NCBI GenBank assembly: GCA_003554865.1
Contig: PWHJ01000066.1
Coordinates: 1 to 32,193, forward strand
Length of the DNA: 32,193 nt
From: Bacteroidota bacterium
Lineage (GTDB): Bacteria; Bacteroidota; Bacteroidia; Bacteroidales; PUMT01
Direction of reading: 5' to 3'
Program-made: the position numbers and the translations under genes
The notes under the pieces: model-generated
Seen by the model: only the letters and a program-made list of their open reading frames with translations
What the model was told of the DNA's origin: nothing
Databases searched by the model: none
Shown here: piece after piece, positions 7,821-16,188 of the stretch
Layout: the number at the start of each line of letters is the position of its first letter
Numbering within the stretch: position 1 is the stretch's first letter

Positions 7821-8561
7821 ATGACACTGTTCCATCATTTGGGTAAGTATGTCCTGCTGCTTAAAAAGGTCTTTGCAAAACCCGAAAAGGCCCGCGTATA
7901 CTATAAGCAAACCATCAGGGAAATAGAGACTCTTGGTATCAACTCTATCGGGATAATTGCTATGATTTCGGTATTCATGGGAGCGGTAATTACAATCCAA
8001 ACTGCCTATAATACTGAAAACCCACTTCTTCCGACCTATCTGATCGGCCTGGCTGCCAGAGATTCCATTCTGCTGGAATTCTCAAGCACAATAGTAGCTC
8101 TTATACTTGCAGGCAAGGTTGGATCGAACATTGCTTCAGAGCTGGGGACAATGAGCGTAACTGAACAAATTGATGCACTTGAAATAATGGGAATTAATTC
8201 GGCCAGTTATTTAATTCTGCCAAAAATAATTGCTCTTATGTTTTTTGCACCATTTTTGACGTTAATGAGTATGATTATAGGTATATTCGGAGGATGGGCT
8301 GCAGGAACATCGGTCGGAGCGGTTACAACCACCTACTACATTCATGGCATACAATATGAATTTATACCCTACTACGTTACATATTCTCTGATAAAATCTG
8401 TTGTATTTGCATTTATTATAACAACTGTATCTTCTTATCACGGATACTTCACAAAGGGAGGTGCACTTGAAGTTGGGCGCTCAAGCACAAAAGCGGTTGT
8501 TCACAGCAGCGTTGTAATTTTGCTTTTCAATTTAATATTAACCCAACTGCTTTTGTCATGA
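7821..8561 (+). CDS. mlaE: MlaE-type ABC lipid transporter permease
   Basis: This is the membrane subunit of an Mla-type phospholipid transporter, which moves lipids between inner and outer membrane. The MlaE/YrbE signature is present in order: GINSIGIIAMISVFMGAV, LGLAARD-like IGLAARDSILLEFS, AGKVGSNIASELGTM, and TEQIDALEIMGI. About five hydrophobic segments are visible. The 246-aa length is normal. The stop codon overlaps the ATG of the next gene (ATGA at 8558-8561), so the permease and the ATPase are almost certainly translated together. No MCE-domain substrate-binding protein (MlaD) follows, so that partner must be encoded elsewhere. Confidence 0.93.
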   Translation: MTLFHHLGKYVLLLKKVFAKPEKARVYYKQTIREIETLGINSIGIIAMISVFMGAVITIQTAYNTENPLLPTYLIGLAARDSILLEFSSTIVALILAGKVGSNIASELGTMSVTEQIDALEIMGINSASYLILPKIIALMFFAPFLTLMSMIIGIFGGWAAGTSVGAVTTTYYIHGIQYEFIPYYVTYSLIKSVVFAFIITTVSSYHGYFTKGGALEVGRSSTKAVVHSSVVILLFNLILTQLLLS

Positions 8562-9319
8562 TAGAAGTTAACACCTTAAATAAATCATTCAACTGTGTTT
8601 GGGTTCTGAAGGATATCACAACCCGTTTCAGCCGTGGTAAAGCAAATCTTATTATTGGCAGGAGCGGCTCGGGTAAATCTGTCCTTTTAAAATCGATCGT
8701 CGGTTTACTCGAAATTGATTCGGGAGAAATTTTATTTGAAGGCCAGAACTTTACCCGCATGAATTTTGCGGAACGTAAAAAGATCAGGCGTAAATTCGGG
8801 ATGCTTTTTCAGGGTGGCGCCCTTTTTGACTCACTTACCGTCTACGAAAACATAAGTTTTAATCTTGACTTTTTCACCAGCATGACAAAAAAGGAAAAAC
8901 AAAAAAGGGTGAAATATTGTCTTGAGCTCGTAAACCTGAAAAATGTAACCCATCTTTACCCATCCGAGTTAAGTGGAGGAATGAAAAAAAGAACGGCCAT
9001 TGCCAGAGCGATAGTAATGAATCCAAGTTACCTTTTTTGTGACGAACCCAACTCAGGGCTTGACCCGGAAACAGCTACTATAATTGATAATCTTATAAAA
9101 AGGATAACCCTGGAATTGGGTATAACAACTGTAATAAACACCCATGATATCAATTCTGTTCTGGAAATAGGAGACAATGTGCTGTTTATACACGAGGGGC
9201 AAAACTGGTGGGAAGGGACTAAAGAGGAAATATTCACCTCCGGCAATGAAGAGCTGAACGATTTTGTTTTTGCAACAGAAATTATAAAAAGAATAAAGCC
9301 GCCGAATACAAGCATCTAA
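8558..9319 (+). CDS. mlaF: MlaF-type ABC transporter ATPase
   Basis: This is the ATP-binding subunit that pairs with the preceding permease. Walker A GRSGSGKS is at residues 34-41. A Q-loop lies in FGMLFQGGALFDSLTVYEN, where the GALFDSLTV stretch is characteristic of MlaF. The ABC signature LSGGMKKR, Walker B YLFCDEPNSGLD and switch histidine NTHD all look functional. Length is 253 aa. It overlaps mlaE by 4 nt. A 60-nt gap separates it from the following PLP-enzyme gene on the same strand, which may or may not be co-transcribed. Confidence 0.93.
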   Translation: MIEVNTLNKSFNCVWVLKDITTRFSRGKANLIIGRSGSGKSVLLKSIVGLLEIDSGEILFEGQNFTRMNFAERKKIRRKFGMLFQGGALFDSLTVYENISFNLDFFTSMTKKEKQKRVKYCLELVNLKNVTHLYPSELSGGMKKRTAIARAIVMNPSYLFCDEPNSGLDPETATIIDNLIKRITLELGITTVINTHDINSVLEIGDNVLFIHEGQNWWEGTKEEIFTSGNEELNDFVFATEIIKRIKPPNTSI

Positions 9320-9379
9320 AAACAAACGACTTAAAAACCACTAAAATCAAATTATTTAATAACAAAATAACTACATTAT

Positions 9380-10561
9380 ATGGATACAAAAAAGCTAAAT
9401 TTTGACACAAAGCTGATTCATGCAGGTCATTACGACGAACCCTTTGGAAGCGCCACAGTCCCGATTTACCAAACATCCACCTTCGCATTCAAAAGTGCCG
9501 AACATGGCGCTCAGTGCTTTGACAACAATAAAAAAGGTTACATATACACCAGGATTAACAACCCCACTATTGAAGCCCTTGAGAACAACCTGGCCGAGCT
9601 GGAAAATGGTTATGCAGGTATAGCAACAGCTTCGGGAATGGGAGCGTGTACTTCTATATATATGGCTTTACTCGGCAAAGATGCTCACTTTTTGAGCACA
9701 TCATCAGTTTACGGTCCCTCCAGGAGTGTTATGGAAAACCATTTCAACCGCTTTGGAGTAAGCTCAGATTTTATTGACACATCTGACATTGAGCTTGTCA
9801 AAAAATCAATACGACCCGACACACACATTTTATTCATTGAAACACCATCAAATCCGACAATACAGTTAACCGATATTGAAGCGTGCGCACAAATTGCGCA
9901 CGATAACGGGGCCATACTGGTAGTTGACAACACCTTTTCCAGTCCGTGTCTCCAGAATCCGCTGGATATGGGAGCCGATGTGGTTTTTCACTCCCTCACC
10001 AAATTTATTAACGGACATGCCGATGCTGTTGGGGGTATTATAATAACCAAAACAAAAGAGCTGTACGACAAAATAAGGCCGCTTATGATTTCCATGGGGT
10101 GCAACATGGATCCGCACCAGGCGTATCTGATACTGAGAGGGGTGAAAACTCTGGGTTTAAGAATGGAGCGCAGTCAGCAAAACGCAAAAAGGATAGCCCA
10201 GTGGCTCGAGAGTCACCCGAAAGTAGAATGGATAAAATATCCCGGACTTGGCTCATATACACAGAAAGATTTAATGAAAAAACAAATGCGCGGGCCGGGA
10301 GCTATGATGAGCTTCGAGCTAAAGGGGGGAATTGAAGCAGGAGCTAAGCTGATGAACAATGTGAAAGTTGCTACTCTTGCTGTATCGCTCGGTGGGGTTG
10401 AAACACTCATTCAGCACCCGGCTTCAATGACACATTCAGGGCTTCCAAAGGAAATCAGGGAAAAAGCCGGAATAAGCGACGGACTTGTAAGGTATTCGGT
10501 TGGCATTGAAGATATCAACGATCTTTTGAAAGATCTGGAAGAGGCGTTTGATAAAATTTAG
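9380..10561 (+). CDS. trans-sulfuration PLP enzyme (methionine gamma-lyase/cystathionine lyase-like)
   Basis: This belongs to the Cys/Met metabolism PLP-dependent family. The PLP lysine is Lys208 in SLTKFINGHADAVGG, Asp183 (VVDNTF) should bind the pyridine nitrogen, and YTRINNPT (residues 56-63) supplies the Tyr/Arg that bind the phosphate across the dimer. Tyr111 in VYGPSRSV stacks on the cofactor. Canonical methionine gamma-lyases have YGC at this point; here it is YGP, so the catalytic-loop cysteine is absent. That argues against a firm methionine gamma-lyase call, although automated annotation often uses it. Cystathionine gamma-synthase, gamma-lyase or another homocysteine-related activity is equally possible. 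The 393-aa length is standard. No clear riboswitch precedes it. Confidence 0.85.
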   Translation: MDTKKLNFDTKLIHAGHYDEPFGSATVPIYQTSTFAFKSAEHGAQCFDNNKKGYIYTRINNPTIEALENNLAELENGYAGIATASGMGACTSIYMALLGKDAHFLSTSSVYGPSRSVMENHFNRFGVSSDFIDTSDIELVKKSIRPDTHILFIETPSNPTIQLTDIEACAQIAHDNGAILVVDNTFSSPCLQNPLDMGADVVFHSLTKFINGHADAVGGIIITKTKELYDKIRPLMISMGCNMDPHQAYLILRGVKTLGLRMERSQQNAKRIAQWLESHPKVEWIKYPGLGSYTQKDLMKKQMRGPGAMMSFELKGGIEAGAKLMNNVKVATLAVSLGGVETLIQHPASMTHSGLPKEIREKAGISDGLVRYSVGIEDINDLLKDLEEAFDKI

Positions 10562-10581
10562 TTGCTGTATTTCCACTGCTT

Positions 10582-10611
10582 CCGGGACCTGCTGCAAATA
10601 GCGGGTCCCGG
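10582..10611. terminator. hairpin between convergent genes, possible terminator
   Basis: The arms CCGGGACCTGCT (10582-10593) and AGCGGGTCCCGG (10600-10611) form a 12-bp stem with one T-G pair and a 6-nt loop. There is no T-tract on either side, so it is not a canonical intrinsic terminator. Its position between two gene ends suggests a role in ending or protecting both transcripts. Confidence 0.5.
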
Positions 10612-10636
10612 TAAAAAGAAGCGTTTGGGTTAAAAA

Positions 10637-13090
10637 TTACTCTTGCCGGTGTTTTTCTATAAACAGCCTGCCTTGCCTGTAAAAAACGAAGCCGGCTGAC
10701 AAGATCAAAAGAATGGAGGCTGCAAGACTTATCCTTTCTCCAACTGTATATCCCCTCGGGTCAAATTCAAATTCAATTGTATGTTCGCCTTCCGGCACAA
10801 CCATAGCCCTCAGAACATAATTTGCCCTGAAATGTGGAATATTTTCCCCGTTAATATAAGCCTCCCAACCTTTATCATAAAATATCTCCGAGAAAACCGC
10901 AAGCTGGGGGCTATCAGCTGAGGAACGATACTTCAGATAATTTGGTTTATACTCAACAAGCTCAATATTCCCGGAAGAATCGATAGTGTCGGGCAGACCC
11001 TCAAGATGATGCTCAAATTTTCTGTCAACTATAGCCTCTCTTGAGGGGTCAAAATCATATAAAGCCTCAATTTCCTCATCAGCATTATCGACCAGGCGGT
11101 AATTATTAACGAACCAAGCATTACCCAAAGCATCGGGATTCCTTTGAGCACGAGGGGAGCCTTCATCAGAATCGGGCACTATGAAATATTTAGTGTTTAG
11201 CATATTGAACACATCCATATTATTTTCACTCAGGTGAAAATCAATCAAATCCTGATAACGACCAAGTTTTGCACCATGGTATCCGCCAACAGATTTGTGG
11301 TGATAAGATGTTACTGCATCATTGAAAGGGCTGCGGGTAGTATTGAAAACACGGAAATGAGGGTCATCATCTTCCAAAATAGTCATATCTGCCTGAGTTC
11401 TGCGAAAAGTGCGGGTCTTTTCTACTTCAGTGATAAAATCATCACTACTTAAAAACCGCCTGTTCACGGGCCACATATCAGCAAATAAAAGCACCGCAAG
11501 AGCAAACACCAGCCAGTTTGCTTTTACCGTTTTTTTATGATATCCCCATACCAGCAAAGCTGACAGCAAGACAAAAATCAGGGACCTGAAAGCATCGGAC
11601 CGCATAAGAGACTCCCTGTCCTCACGCAATGCATCAACGAGAAAATCGGGCCAGCCACTAGCAAGAAGCTGGCTGTCAACAGGTGCGGAAAAACTGAATA
11701 CTCCGGCAAATAAAACAAAAAAAAGTGCTATAGAGCCGGTTATATAAAATGATTTAAAAAGATATTTTTTTAGTTTCTCATAAGAGACACCTCCCTCTAT
11801 GATCTTTTGCACACCGAGTACACCGAGTAAAGGTATGGTCAGCTGTGCAATCACCAGTATCATAGATACGGTTCTGAATCTGTCATAACCGGGAACATAA
11901 TATATAAACAGCTCTGAGAGGAACATGAAGTTTTTACCCCATGCAAGCATAATTGACAAAACCGTTGCCGTAACAAGCCACCACTTTACTCTTCCCTTTA
12001 ATAAAAATAACCCGAGAACAAAAAAGAATATTACAACCGCACCGATATAAACCGGTCCCTCAGTAAAACGTTGTCCACCCCAATAAACAGGCATTTGTGA
12101 AACAATATCGCCCGGACGCTGCACCCCGGCACTCTGTAGTTCCTCAAAAACATTGGAATCCTCTCCAAGGTCCATTGTTGAAGAACGCCCCTTGAAATCC
12201 GGGATAAAAAGATTCATGGTTTCAACTATCCCATAGCTGTAGTCATCCAAAATATAATCCTTATCCAGACCAGAGGTGCGCTTCTCCTGATCATGAGTTA
12301 ACTCCGAGGGGCCTCTGGTGGAATATTGCCCGTATTCCCATGTAAGGTAAAGTTTTGTAAAGTTTATACCCGCTGCAAGTACAACAGGTATAAAAAGGAT
12401 GCCCAAAATCCTGAAAAACCTTTGAACCGTCCCGTTGCGTATTGCAGCAATTAGTTCGGCGGCACCGAATATGACCACTATTATCAACGTATAATAAGTG
12501 ATCTGCAAATGATTGGCATAAATCTGCAGGGCAAGGAACAGTCCGGTAACAGCGCACCCGAGTAACAATTTGCCTCTGTAGGAAAGATATATTCCGGCAA
12601 TTACAGGTGCCATATATGCCATAGCGTGAGCCTTGGTATTGTGACCTGCAGCTTCTATTATAAAAAAGTAGGTTGAAAAGCCAAAAGCCAATGCCCCGGC
12701 CATTGCGAGCCACGGTCTTACCCGGAAAGCAAGCAACAATATATAAAATCCCAACAAGCTCAAAAAAAGGTATTTCGCAGGAACAGGCAATCCTAACGAA
12801 ATAACGCTGTCAACATGTTGTACAAGATTTGAAGGGTACAAAACAGATATTTGGTATGCAGGCATTCCTCCAAACATACTGTTGGTCCACAAGGGCTCCT
12901 CTCCCGTTTCTTCCCTGAATTCCACGATCTCCTGGGCCATGCCGCGAAACTGGACAATATCGGGCTGTTCAAGTATCTTACCTTCAAGCAGGGGATAAAA
13001 GTATACAAAAGATACAGCAATGAAAACCAGCACTGCAACAACGTGCGGATATAACTTTTTTAACAAATTTCTGTTCATTATTAAATTCAT
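10637..13090 (-). CDS. YfhO-like polytopic membrane protein
   Basis: A large (817 aa) integral membrane protein resembling the bacterial YfhO family, whose characterised members are linked to envelope glycosylation in Firmicutes. The Bacteroidota members are uncharacterised. The N-terminus has a membrane helix (VVAVLVFIAVSFVYFYPLL), then an extracytoplasmic loop with WTNSMFGGMPAYQ, resembling the catalytic-loop region of GT-C glycosyltransferases. More than ten hydrophobic segments follow. A large soluble region from about residue 560 to 780 contains YHHKSVGGYHGAKLGRYQDL and PNYLKYRSSADSPQLAVFSE, ending with one last helix. Met5 (13078) is an alternative start. The gene follows the DUF4834 gene by 16 nt, so the two are likely one operon. 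Function is inferred from family only. Confidence 0.82.
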   Translation of the reverse strand: MNLIMNRNLLKKLYPHVVAVLVFIAVSFVYFYPLLEGKILEQPDIVQFRGMAQEIVEFREETGEEPLWTNSMFGGMPAYQISVLYPSNLVQHVDSVISLGLPVPAKYLFLSLLGFYILLLAFRVRPWLAMAGALAFGFSTYFFIIEAAGHNTKAHAMAYMAPVIAGIYLSYRGKLLLGCAVTGLFLALQIYANHLQITYYTLIIVVIFGAAELIAAIRNGTVQRFFRILGILFIPVVLAAGINFTKLYLTWEYGQYSTRGPSELTHDQEKRTSGLDKDYILDDYSYGIVETMNLFIPDFKGRSSTMDLGEDSNVFEELQSAGVQRPGDIVSQMPVYWGGQRFTEGPVYIGAVVIFFFVLGLFLLKGRVKWWLVTATVLSIMLAWGKNFMFLSELFIYYVPGYDRFRTVSMILVIAQLTIPLLGVLGVQKIIEGGVSYEKLKKYLFKSFYITGSIALFFVLFAGVFSFSAPVDSQLLASGWPDFLVDALREDRESLMRSDAFRSLIFVLLSALLVWGYHKKTVKANWLVFALAVLLFADMWPVNRRFLSSDDFITEVEKTRTFRRTQADMTILEDDDPHFRVFNTTRSPFNDAVTSYHHKSVGGYHGAKLGRYQDLIDFHLSENNMDVFNMLNTKYFIVPDSDEGSPRAQRNPDALGNAWFVNNYRLVDNADEEIEALYDFDPSREAIVDRKFEHHLEGLPDTIDSSGNIELVEYKPNYLKYRSSADSPQLAVFSEIFYDKGWEAYINGENIPHFRANYVLRAMVVPEGEHTIEFEFDPRGYTVGERISLAASILLILSAGFVFYRQGRLFIEKHRQE

Positions 13091-13106
13091 TTAGCAATAC
13101 TTCTAA

Positions 13107-13379
13107 TTACTCGTCCAATTCCTCATAATCAATATATTCACCAGAATCCTTATCTATTTTTTTTGATCTCCGGGGCACATAATCAATTTTTACTTCCCCC
13201 TCTTTTTTTGTTTTGTTTCCACTTCTTCTGTCATATCTCTCACGGTACCTTTTGCCCATTCGGCTGAAAAACAAACGTAAAATAAAAGGGAATATGTACC
13301 TTGTAAATAAACTGATTAAAAGGTAAACCAAAAGAAATATAACTATAAACCTTATCAATCCGGTCATAACAATGCTCAT
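13107..13379 (-). CDS. DUF4834 family small membrane protein
   Basis: A 90-aa protein with one strongly hydrophobic N-terminal stretch (LIRFIVIFLLVYLLISLFTR), a basic middle (MGKRYRERYDRRSG) and an acidic tail containing KIDYVPRRSKK and GEYIDYEELDE. This arrangement fits DUF4834, found in Bacteroidota and of unknown function. It precedes the YfhO-like gene by 16 nt on the same strand. A perfect TAnnTTTG promoter element on the minus strand (13389-13396) lies so close that a start at Met1 would be nearly leaderless; Met5 (13367) is therefore a reasonable alternative. Confidence 0.8.
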   Translation of the reverse strand: MSIVMTGLIRFIVIFLLVYLLISLFTRYIFPFILRLFFSRMGKRYRERYDRRSGNKTKKEGEVKIDYVPRRSKKIDKDSGEYIDYEELDE

Positions 13380-13388
13380 TGAAACCTA

Positions 13389-13396
13389 CAAAGTTA
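13389..13396 (-). promoter_or_regulatory. -7 promoter element for DUF4834-yfhO operon
   Basis: TAACTTTG on the minus strand matches the Bacteroidota -7 consensus TAnnTTTG. No good TTTG was found 19-21 nt upstream. It lies about 10 nt before the annotated start, implying a very short leader. Confidence 0.4.
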
Positions 13397-13551
13397 ACAT
13401 TTTTTCTCTGCAAAAATGAAGTCTTGCCAACCCTTTAAATATACCTGGCAGCTCCTGCTACCTGATAATACGGGCTTTTTTGGTGTTTTTAATTAAATAA
13501 CAGAGATTTTTTTGAACATATTGATATATAATATATTTTTACAAAAATTTA

Positions 13552-13582
13552 AATGCATCGATCAGGATAAACCTGATGCATT
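13552..13582. repeat. palindromic hairpin upstream of the KAS III-like gene
   Basis: The arms AATGCAT (13552-13558) and ATGCATT (13576-13582) pair, and CAGG and CCTG pair inside them, leaving a 4-nt CGAT bulge on one side. No T-tract follows. It is about 60 nt before the start codon and may be an operator or a 5'-UTR hairpin. The rest of the 13380-13644 interval is AT-rich with nothing else recognised. Confidence 0.5.
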
Positions 13583-13644
13583 CAGAATAATATAAACAAT
13601 TAACAAAGGGATCAAATTGTAAACATTCAAAAAATAACCTACGG

Positions 13645-14715
13645 ATGATAAATACAATTATAACCGGCACGGGCAGTTACATTCCGACCGTTAATATTAA
13701 AAACAGCAAATTCACAAAGCAGACTTTCTTTGAAAAGGATCAAACTAAAATAGAAAGCCCTGGAGAACAAACCGTTAACCAATTCAGGGATATAACAGGA
13801 ATAGCAGAACGCAGATGGGTAACCAAAGAGCAGAACACTTCAGATATTGCAGCCATTGCCGCAGAAGAAGCGATAAAAAACTCAGGCATTGATCCTGAAA
13901 CTATTGATCAGATAATAGTCGCCCACAACTTTGGTAATGTCATAAAAGGGACCATCCAGACAGATGTTCTTCCATGTTTAGCTGCCAGGGTAAAAAACAC
14001 AATTGGTATAGCCAACCCTGAATGCGTGGCATACGATATTATTTTCGGGTGTCCCGGTTGGCTGCAGGGAATAATTCAGGCACATTCATACATACTTTCC
14101 GGTATGGCAAAAAGATGTCTGGTAATTGGAGCGGAAACACTCTCGAGAGTATCAGACAAATATGACCGCGATACCATGATATTTTCAGATGGGGCCGGAG
14201 CTACAATAATTGAAGGTGTTGAGTCTGATGAAAAAAAAGGTGTTCTTTCAACAGCAGCTGTAACACATGCAAAAGATGAGCTTTATTACCTCTACCTTGG
14301 AAAATCAAATGCACCTGAGAGTGACCCCAGAGTCAGATATATTAAAATGCAAGGACGTAAAATTTATGAATTTTCAATCTCGAACGTGCCTCTTGCCATG
14401 AAAACTGCCCTTGACAAGTCAGGAGTTCCGGTAGAGAACGTTAAAAAGATTCTCATACATCAGGCTAACGAAAAAATGGATGAGGCCATTGTAAAAAAAT
14501 TCTACAGGCTGTTTGGAATGAAACCTTTAATTGAAGATTTAATGCCTATGAACATTCAGAAGCTGGGGAACAGCTCTGTAGCAACAATACCCACCCTCTA
14601 TGACATGATCATGAAGGGAACGCTGGAAGGCCACCATATCGGTCCGGGCAACATTGTCCTGTTTGCTTCAGTTGGAGCCGGAATGAACATAAACGCAGTG
14701 GTATACAAAAAATAA
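13645..14715 (+). CDS. 3-oxoacyl-ACP synthase III-like enzyme
   Basis: A FabH-type ketosynthase III homologue, which would condense an acyl-CoA starter with malonyl-ACP or carry out a related acyl transfer. The catalytic triad is intact: Cys136 in DIIFGCPGW, His272 in IHQAN, and Asn309 in KLGNSSVATIP. The C-terminal VLFASVGAGMNINAVVY matches the usual family end. At 356 aa it is somewhat longer than housekeeping FabH, with an extra stretch near residues 20-45. It is not next to plsX, rpmF or fabD, which often accompany primary fabH. It may therefore be a secondary KAS III, for example for specialised lipids or aryl polyenes. The divergent and convergent neighbours make it a single-gene unit. 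Confidence 0.88.
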   Translation: MINTIITGTGSYIPTVNIKNSKFTKQTFFEKDQTKIESPGEQTVNQFRDITGIAERRWVTKEQNTSDIAAIAAEEAIKNSGIDPETIDQIIVAHNFGNVIKGTIQTDVLPCLAARVKNTIGIANPECVAYDIIFGCPGWLQGIIQAHSYILSGMAKRCLVIGAETLSRVSDKYDRDTMIFSDGAGATIIEGVESDEKKGVLSTAAVTHAKDELYYLYLGKSNAPESDPRVRYIKMQGRKIYEFSISNVPLAMKTALDKSGVPVENVKKILIHQANEKMDEAIVKKFYRLFGMKPLIEDLMPMNIQKLGNSSVATIPTLYDMIMKGTLEGHHIGPGNIVLFASVGAGMNINAVVYKK

Positions 14716-14728
14716 ATTTAAAACATTT

Positions 14729-15916
14729 TTACCCGGCCGGTTTTGAAAACCTGGCACGCTTGAATTCCCTGTTTCTGTCAAACAGGTACCGGTATGTCAC
14801 ATGTGTCTTGACAACTTTGGCACCAATTTTTTGTGCAACTCTCATCATCGGCGGGTTAAAGTCACCTATCCAGTTTAATTCCAGGTCACTGTAAGGGAAA
14901 CCCGGCTTAAGTGTATAGTCAGTAAACGCTTTAATTATTGCACTTTCAACTCCTTTGCCCTGATGCTCTGGAACTACTCCGAAAACAATTCCAAAAGCCT
15001 TTTTACATCCCTGACGCTTTTTATAGTATAAAAATTTAAGCTTGCCTATCAGATCCATTTTTCCGTTAAGCTTTTTTATTATCTGATTAATTTCAGGAAT
15101 ATTTATAAAAAAGGCGACCGGTTCTCCCCTGAAATATCCGAACCATATCAACCTTTCGTCCATGATAGGCTTTAAGTTCTTAATTAATGCCATAGCATGC
15201 GTCATAGTCAACTGCCTCACACCTTTATGTTTTGCCCAGGCCTTGTTGTAAACTTCAAGAAAATCCGAGGCGGCTTTGTGCAGATTTCTTTTGCTGATAT
15301 TTGTGAAAGAATAAGCTGGATTAGAAAAAACCCGCTCAGCCCTTTTCCATATGTTTTCATCTACTCCATCGGTACTTATGGGGCGCCCGTAGGTATACTG
15401 GTTAAAGTAGTTTCTGAAACCATAACCTTCAAAGAGATCTTTGTAATACAAAAAATTATAAGGCATGCAATAATTTGGTTCGAAAAACCCGTCAACAAGC
15501 AGACCCCACCACCTGTCACGGTCACCAAAATTCACCGGGCCGTCCATTGCCTCCATCCCTCTTGCCTCGAGCCACTTTTTACAACTATCAAACAATTTGA
15601 AGGCAGCATTATTATCGTTTATACATTCAAAAAAGCCCATCCCACCAGTAGGCTGCTCATTGTTAAAAGCATTTTTCCTGTCGATAAAAGCTGCAACACG
15701 ACCAACAGTTTCCCCTTTTTCACCGGTGAGGATCCACCTGATACATTCCCCGTTGAGGAAAGACTTATTATGTCGCCTGTCAAAGACCTTTTCCACATCC
15801 CTGTCAAGAGGACGGACCCAGTTTTTATCATGCCTGTAAAGTTTTATCGGAAGATGAAGGAATTCCCTGACAGTTTTTTTATTGCTAACCTCTACAAGAT
15901 TGTAGCCCTTTCCCAT
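14729..15916 (-). CDS. GNAT-fold acyltransferase-like protein (YghO-like)
   Basis: A 395-aa soluble protein resembling the YghO-type putative acyltransferases, with an acyl-CoA N-acyltransferase fold in the C-terminal half. The likely acetyl-CoA-binding loop is FGVVPEHQGKGVESAIIKAF, matching the Q/R-x-x-G-x-G/A motif. Upstream landmarks include NWVRPLDRDVEKVFD, FIDRKNAF and MDGPVNFGDRDRWWGLLVDG. There is no signal peptide or membrane segment. The substrate is unknown. The gene end is only 13 nt from the convergent KAS III-like gene. Upstream, a 272-nt interval holding interspersed element copy B separates it from the Na/Pi transporter gene. The family call is moderately sure; the function is not. 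Confidence 0.75.
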   Translation of the reverse strand: MGKGYNLVEVSNKKTVREFLHLPIKLYRHDKNWVRPLDRDVEKVFDRRHNKSFLNGECIRWILTGEKGETVGRVAAFIDRKNAFNNEQPTGGMGFFECINDNNAAFKLFDSCKKWLEARGMEAMDGPVNFGDRDRWWGLLVDGFFEPNYCMPYNFLYYKDLFEGYGFRNYFNQYTYGRPISTDGVDENIWKRAERVFSNPAYSFTNISKRNLHKAASDFLEVYNKAWAKHKGVRQLTMTHAMALIKNLKPIMDERLIWFGYFRGEPVAFFINIPEINQIIKKLNGKMDLIGKLKFLYYKKRQGCKKAFGIVFGVVPEHQGKGVESAIIKAFTDYTLKPGFPYSDLELNWIGDFNPPMMRVAQKIGAKVVKTHVTYRYLFDRNREFKRARFSKPAG

Positions 15917-16188
15917 AATTTAAAAATTGTATAACTTTTGAAAATAGCTACCCGGATATGTTCATCAAAAAGCAAATATAACAAAAGCCAAAGATTATTC
16001 ACGTTTTCAGAATTCAATTTAAGCAAAAATGAACCCCCTTCAGCCCTGGCCAGACAAAATAAGATGAACAAACCATGGGGGCATCCGTTTGAAACACCTG
16101 GTATAATTTACCGCGGACTTGCAAAATGCTGGCATCCTTTTAAATAATGTACTGATGCAAAAGGAGCATAACCTCCAAAGGCTTTAAT
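15917..16188. other. intergenic region carrying interspersed element B
   Basis: This 272-nt interval between two minus-strand genes contains element copy B (16029-16082) and a weak hairpin after the Na/Pi gene (GGAG at 16163-16166 pairing with CTCC at 16173-16176). On the minus strand that hairpin is followed by TTTT, a possible weak terminator. A 69-codon plus-strand frame (15938-16147) runs through it but does not look like a conserved gene apart from its tail. Confidence 0.5.
16029..16082 (+). repeat. interspersed element, copy B
   Basis: This matches 5384-5437 at 45 of 54 aligned columns, with one gap. As in copy A, an ATG-AAC-CCC start opens a short ORF (16029-16067, peptide MNPLQPWPDKIR). 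Its TGA overlaps the ATG of a second ORF (16064-16147, beginning MNKPWGHPFETPG). The element lies antisense to the flanking genes, whereas copy A is in sense orientation before gldN. Function and mobility are unknown. Confidence 0.65.

Noticed and set aside
8559-8561. Genome-wide reassignment of TGA (to Gly or Trp) as the explanation for the split gene
   Set aside because: TGA correctly ends mlaE, the radical SAM gene and the FtsX-like permease at positions where those proteins normally end.
7801-9488. Minus-strand ORFs opposite mlaE, mlaF and the PLP-enzyme gene
   Set aside because: They overlap well-supported plus-strand genes with full catalytic motifs and have no recognisable domain.
15938-16147. 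69-codon ORF on the plus strand as a real gene
   Set aside because: Its N-terminal part has no recognisable feature and it lies in an intergenic region between minus-strand genes. Only the section overlapping element B has a counterpart elsewhere, and in copy A the frame upstream of the second ORF is not kept.
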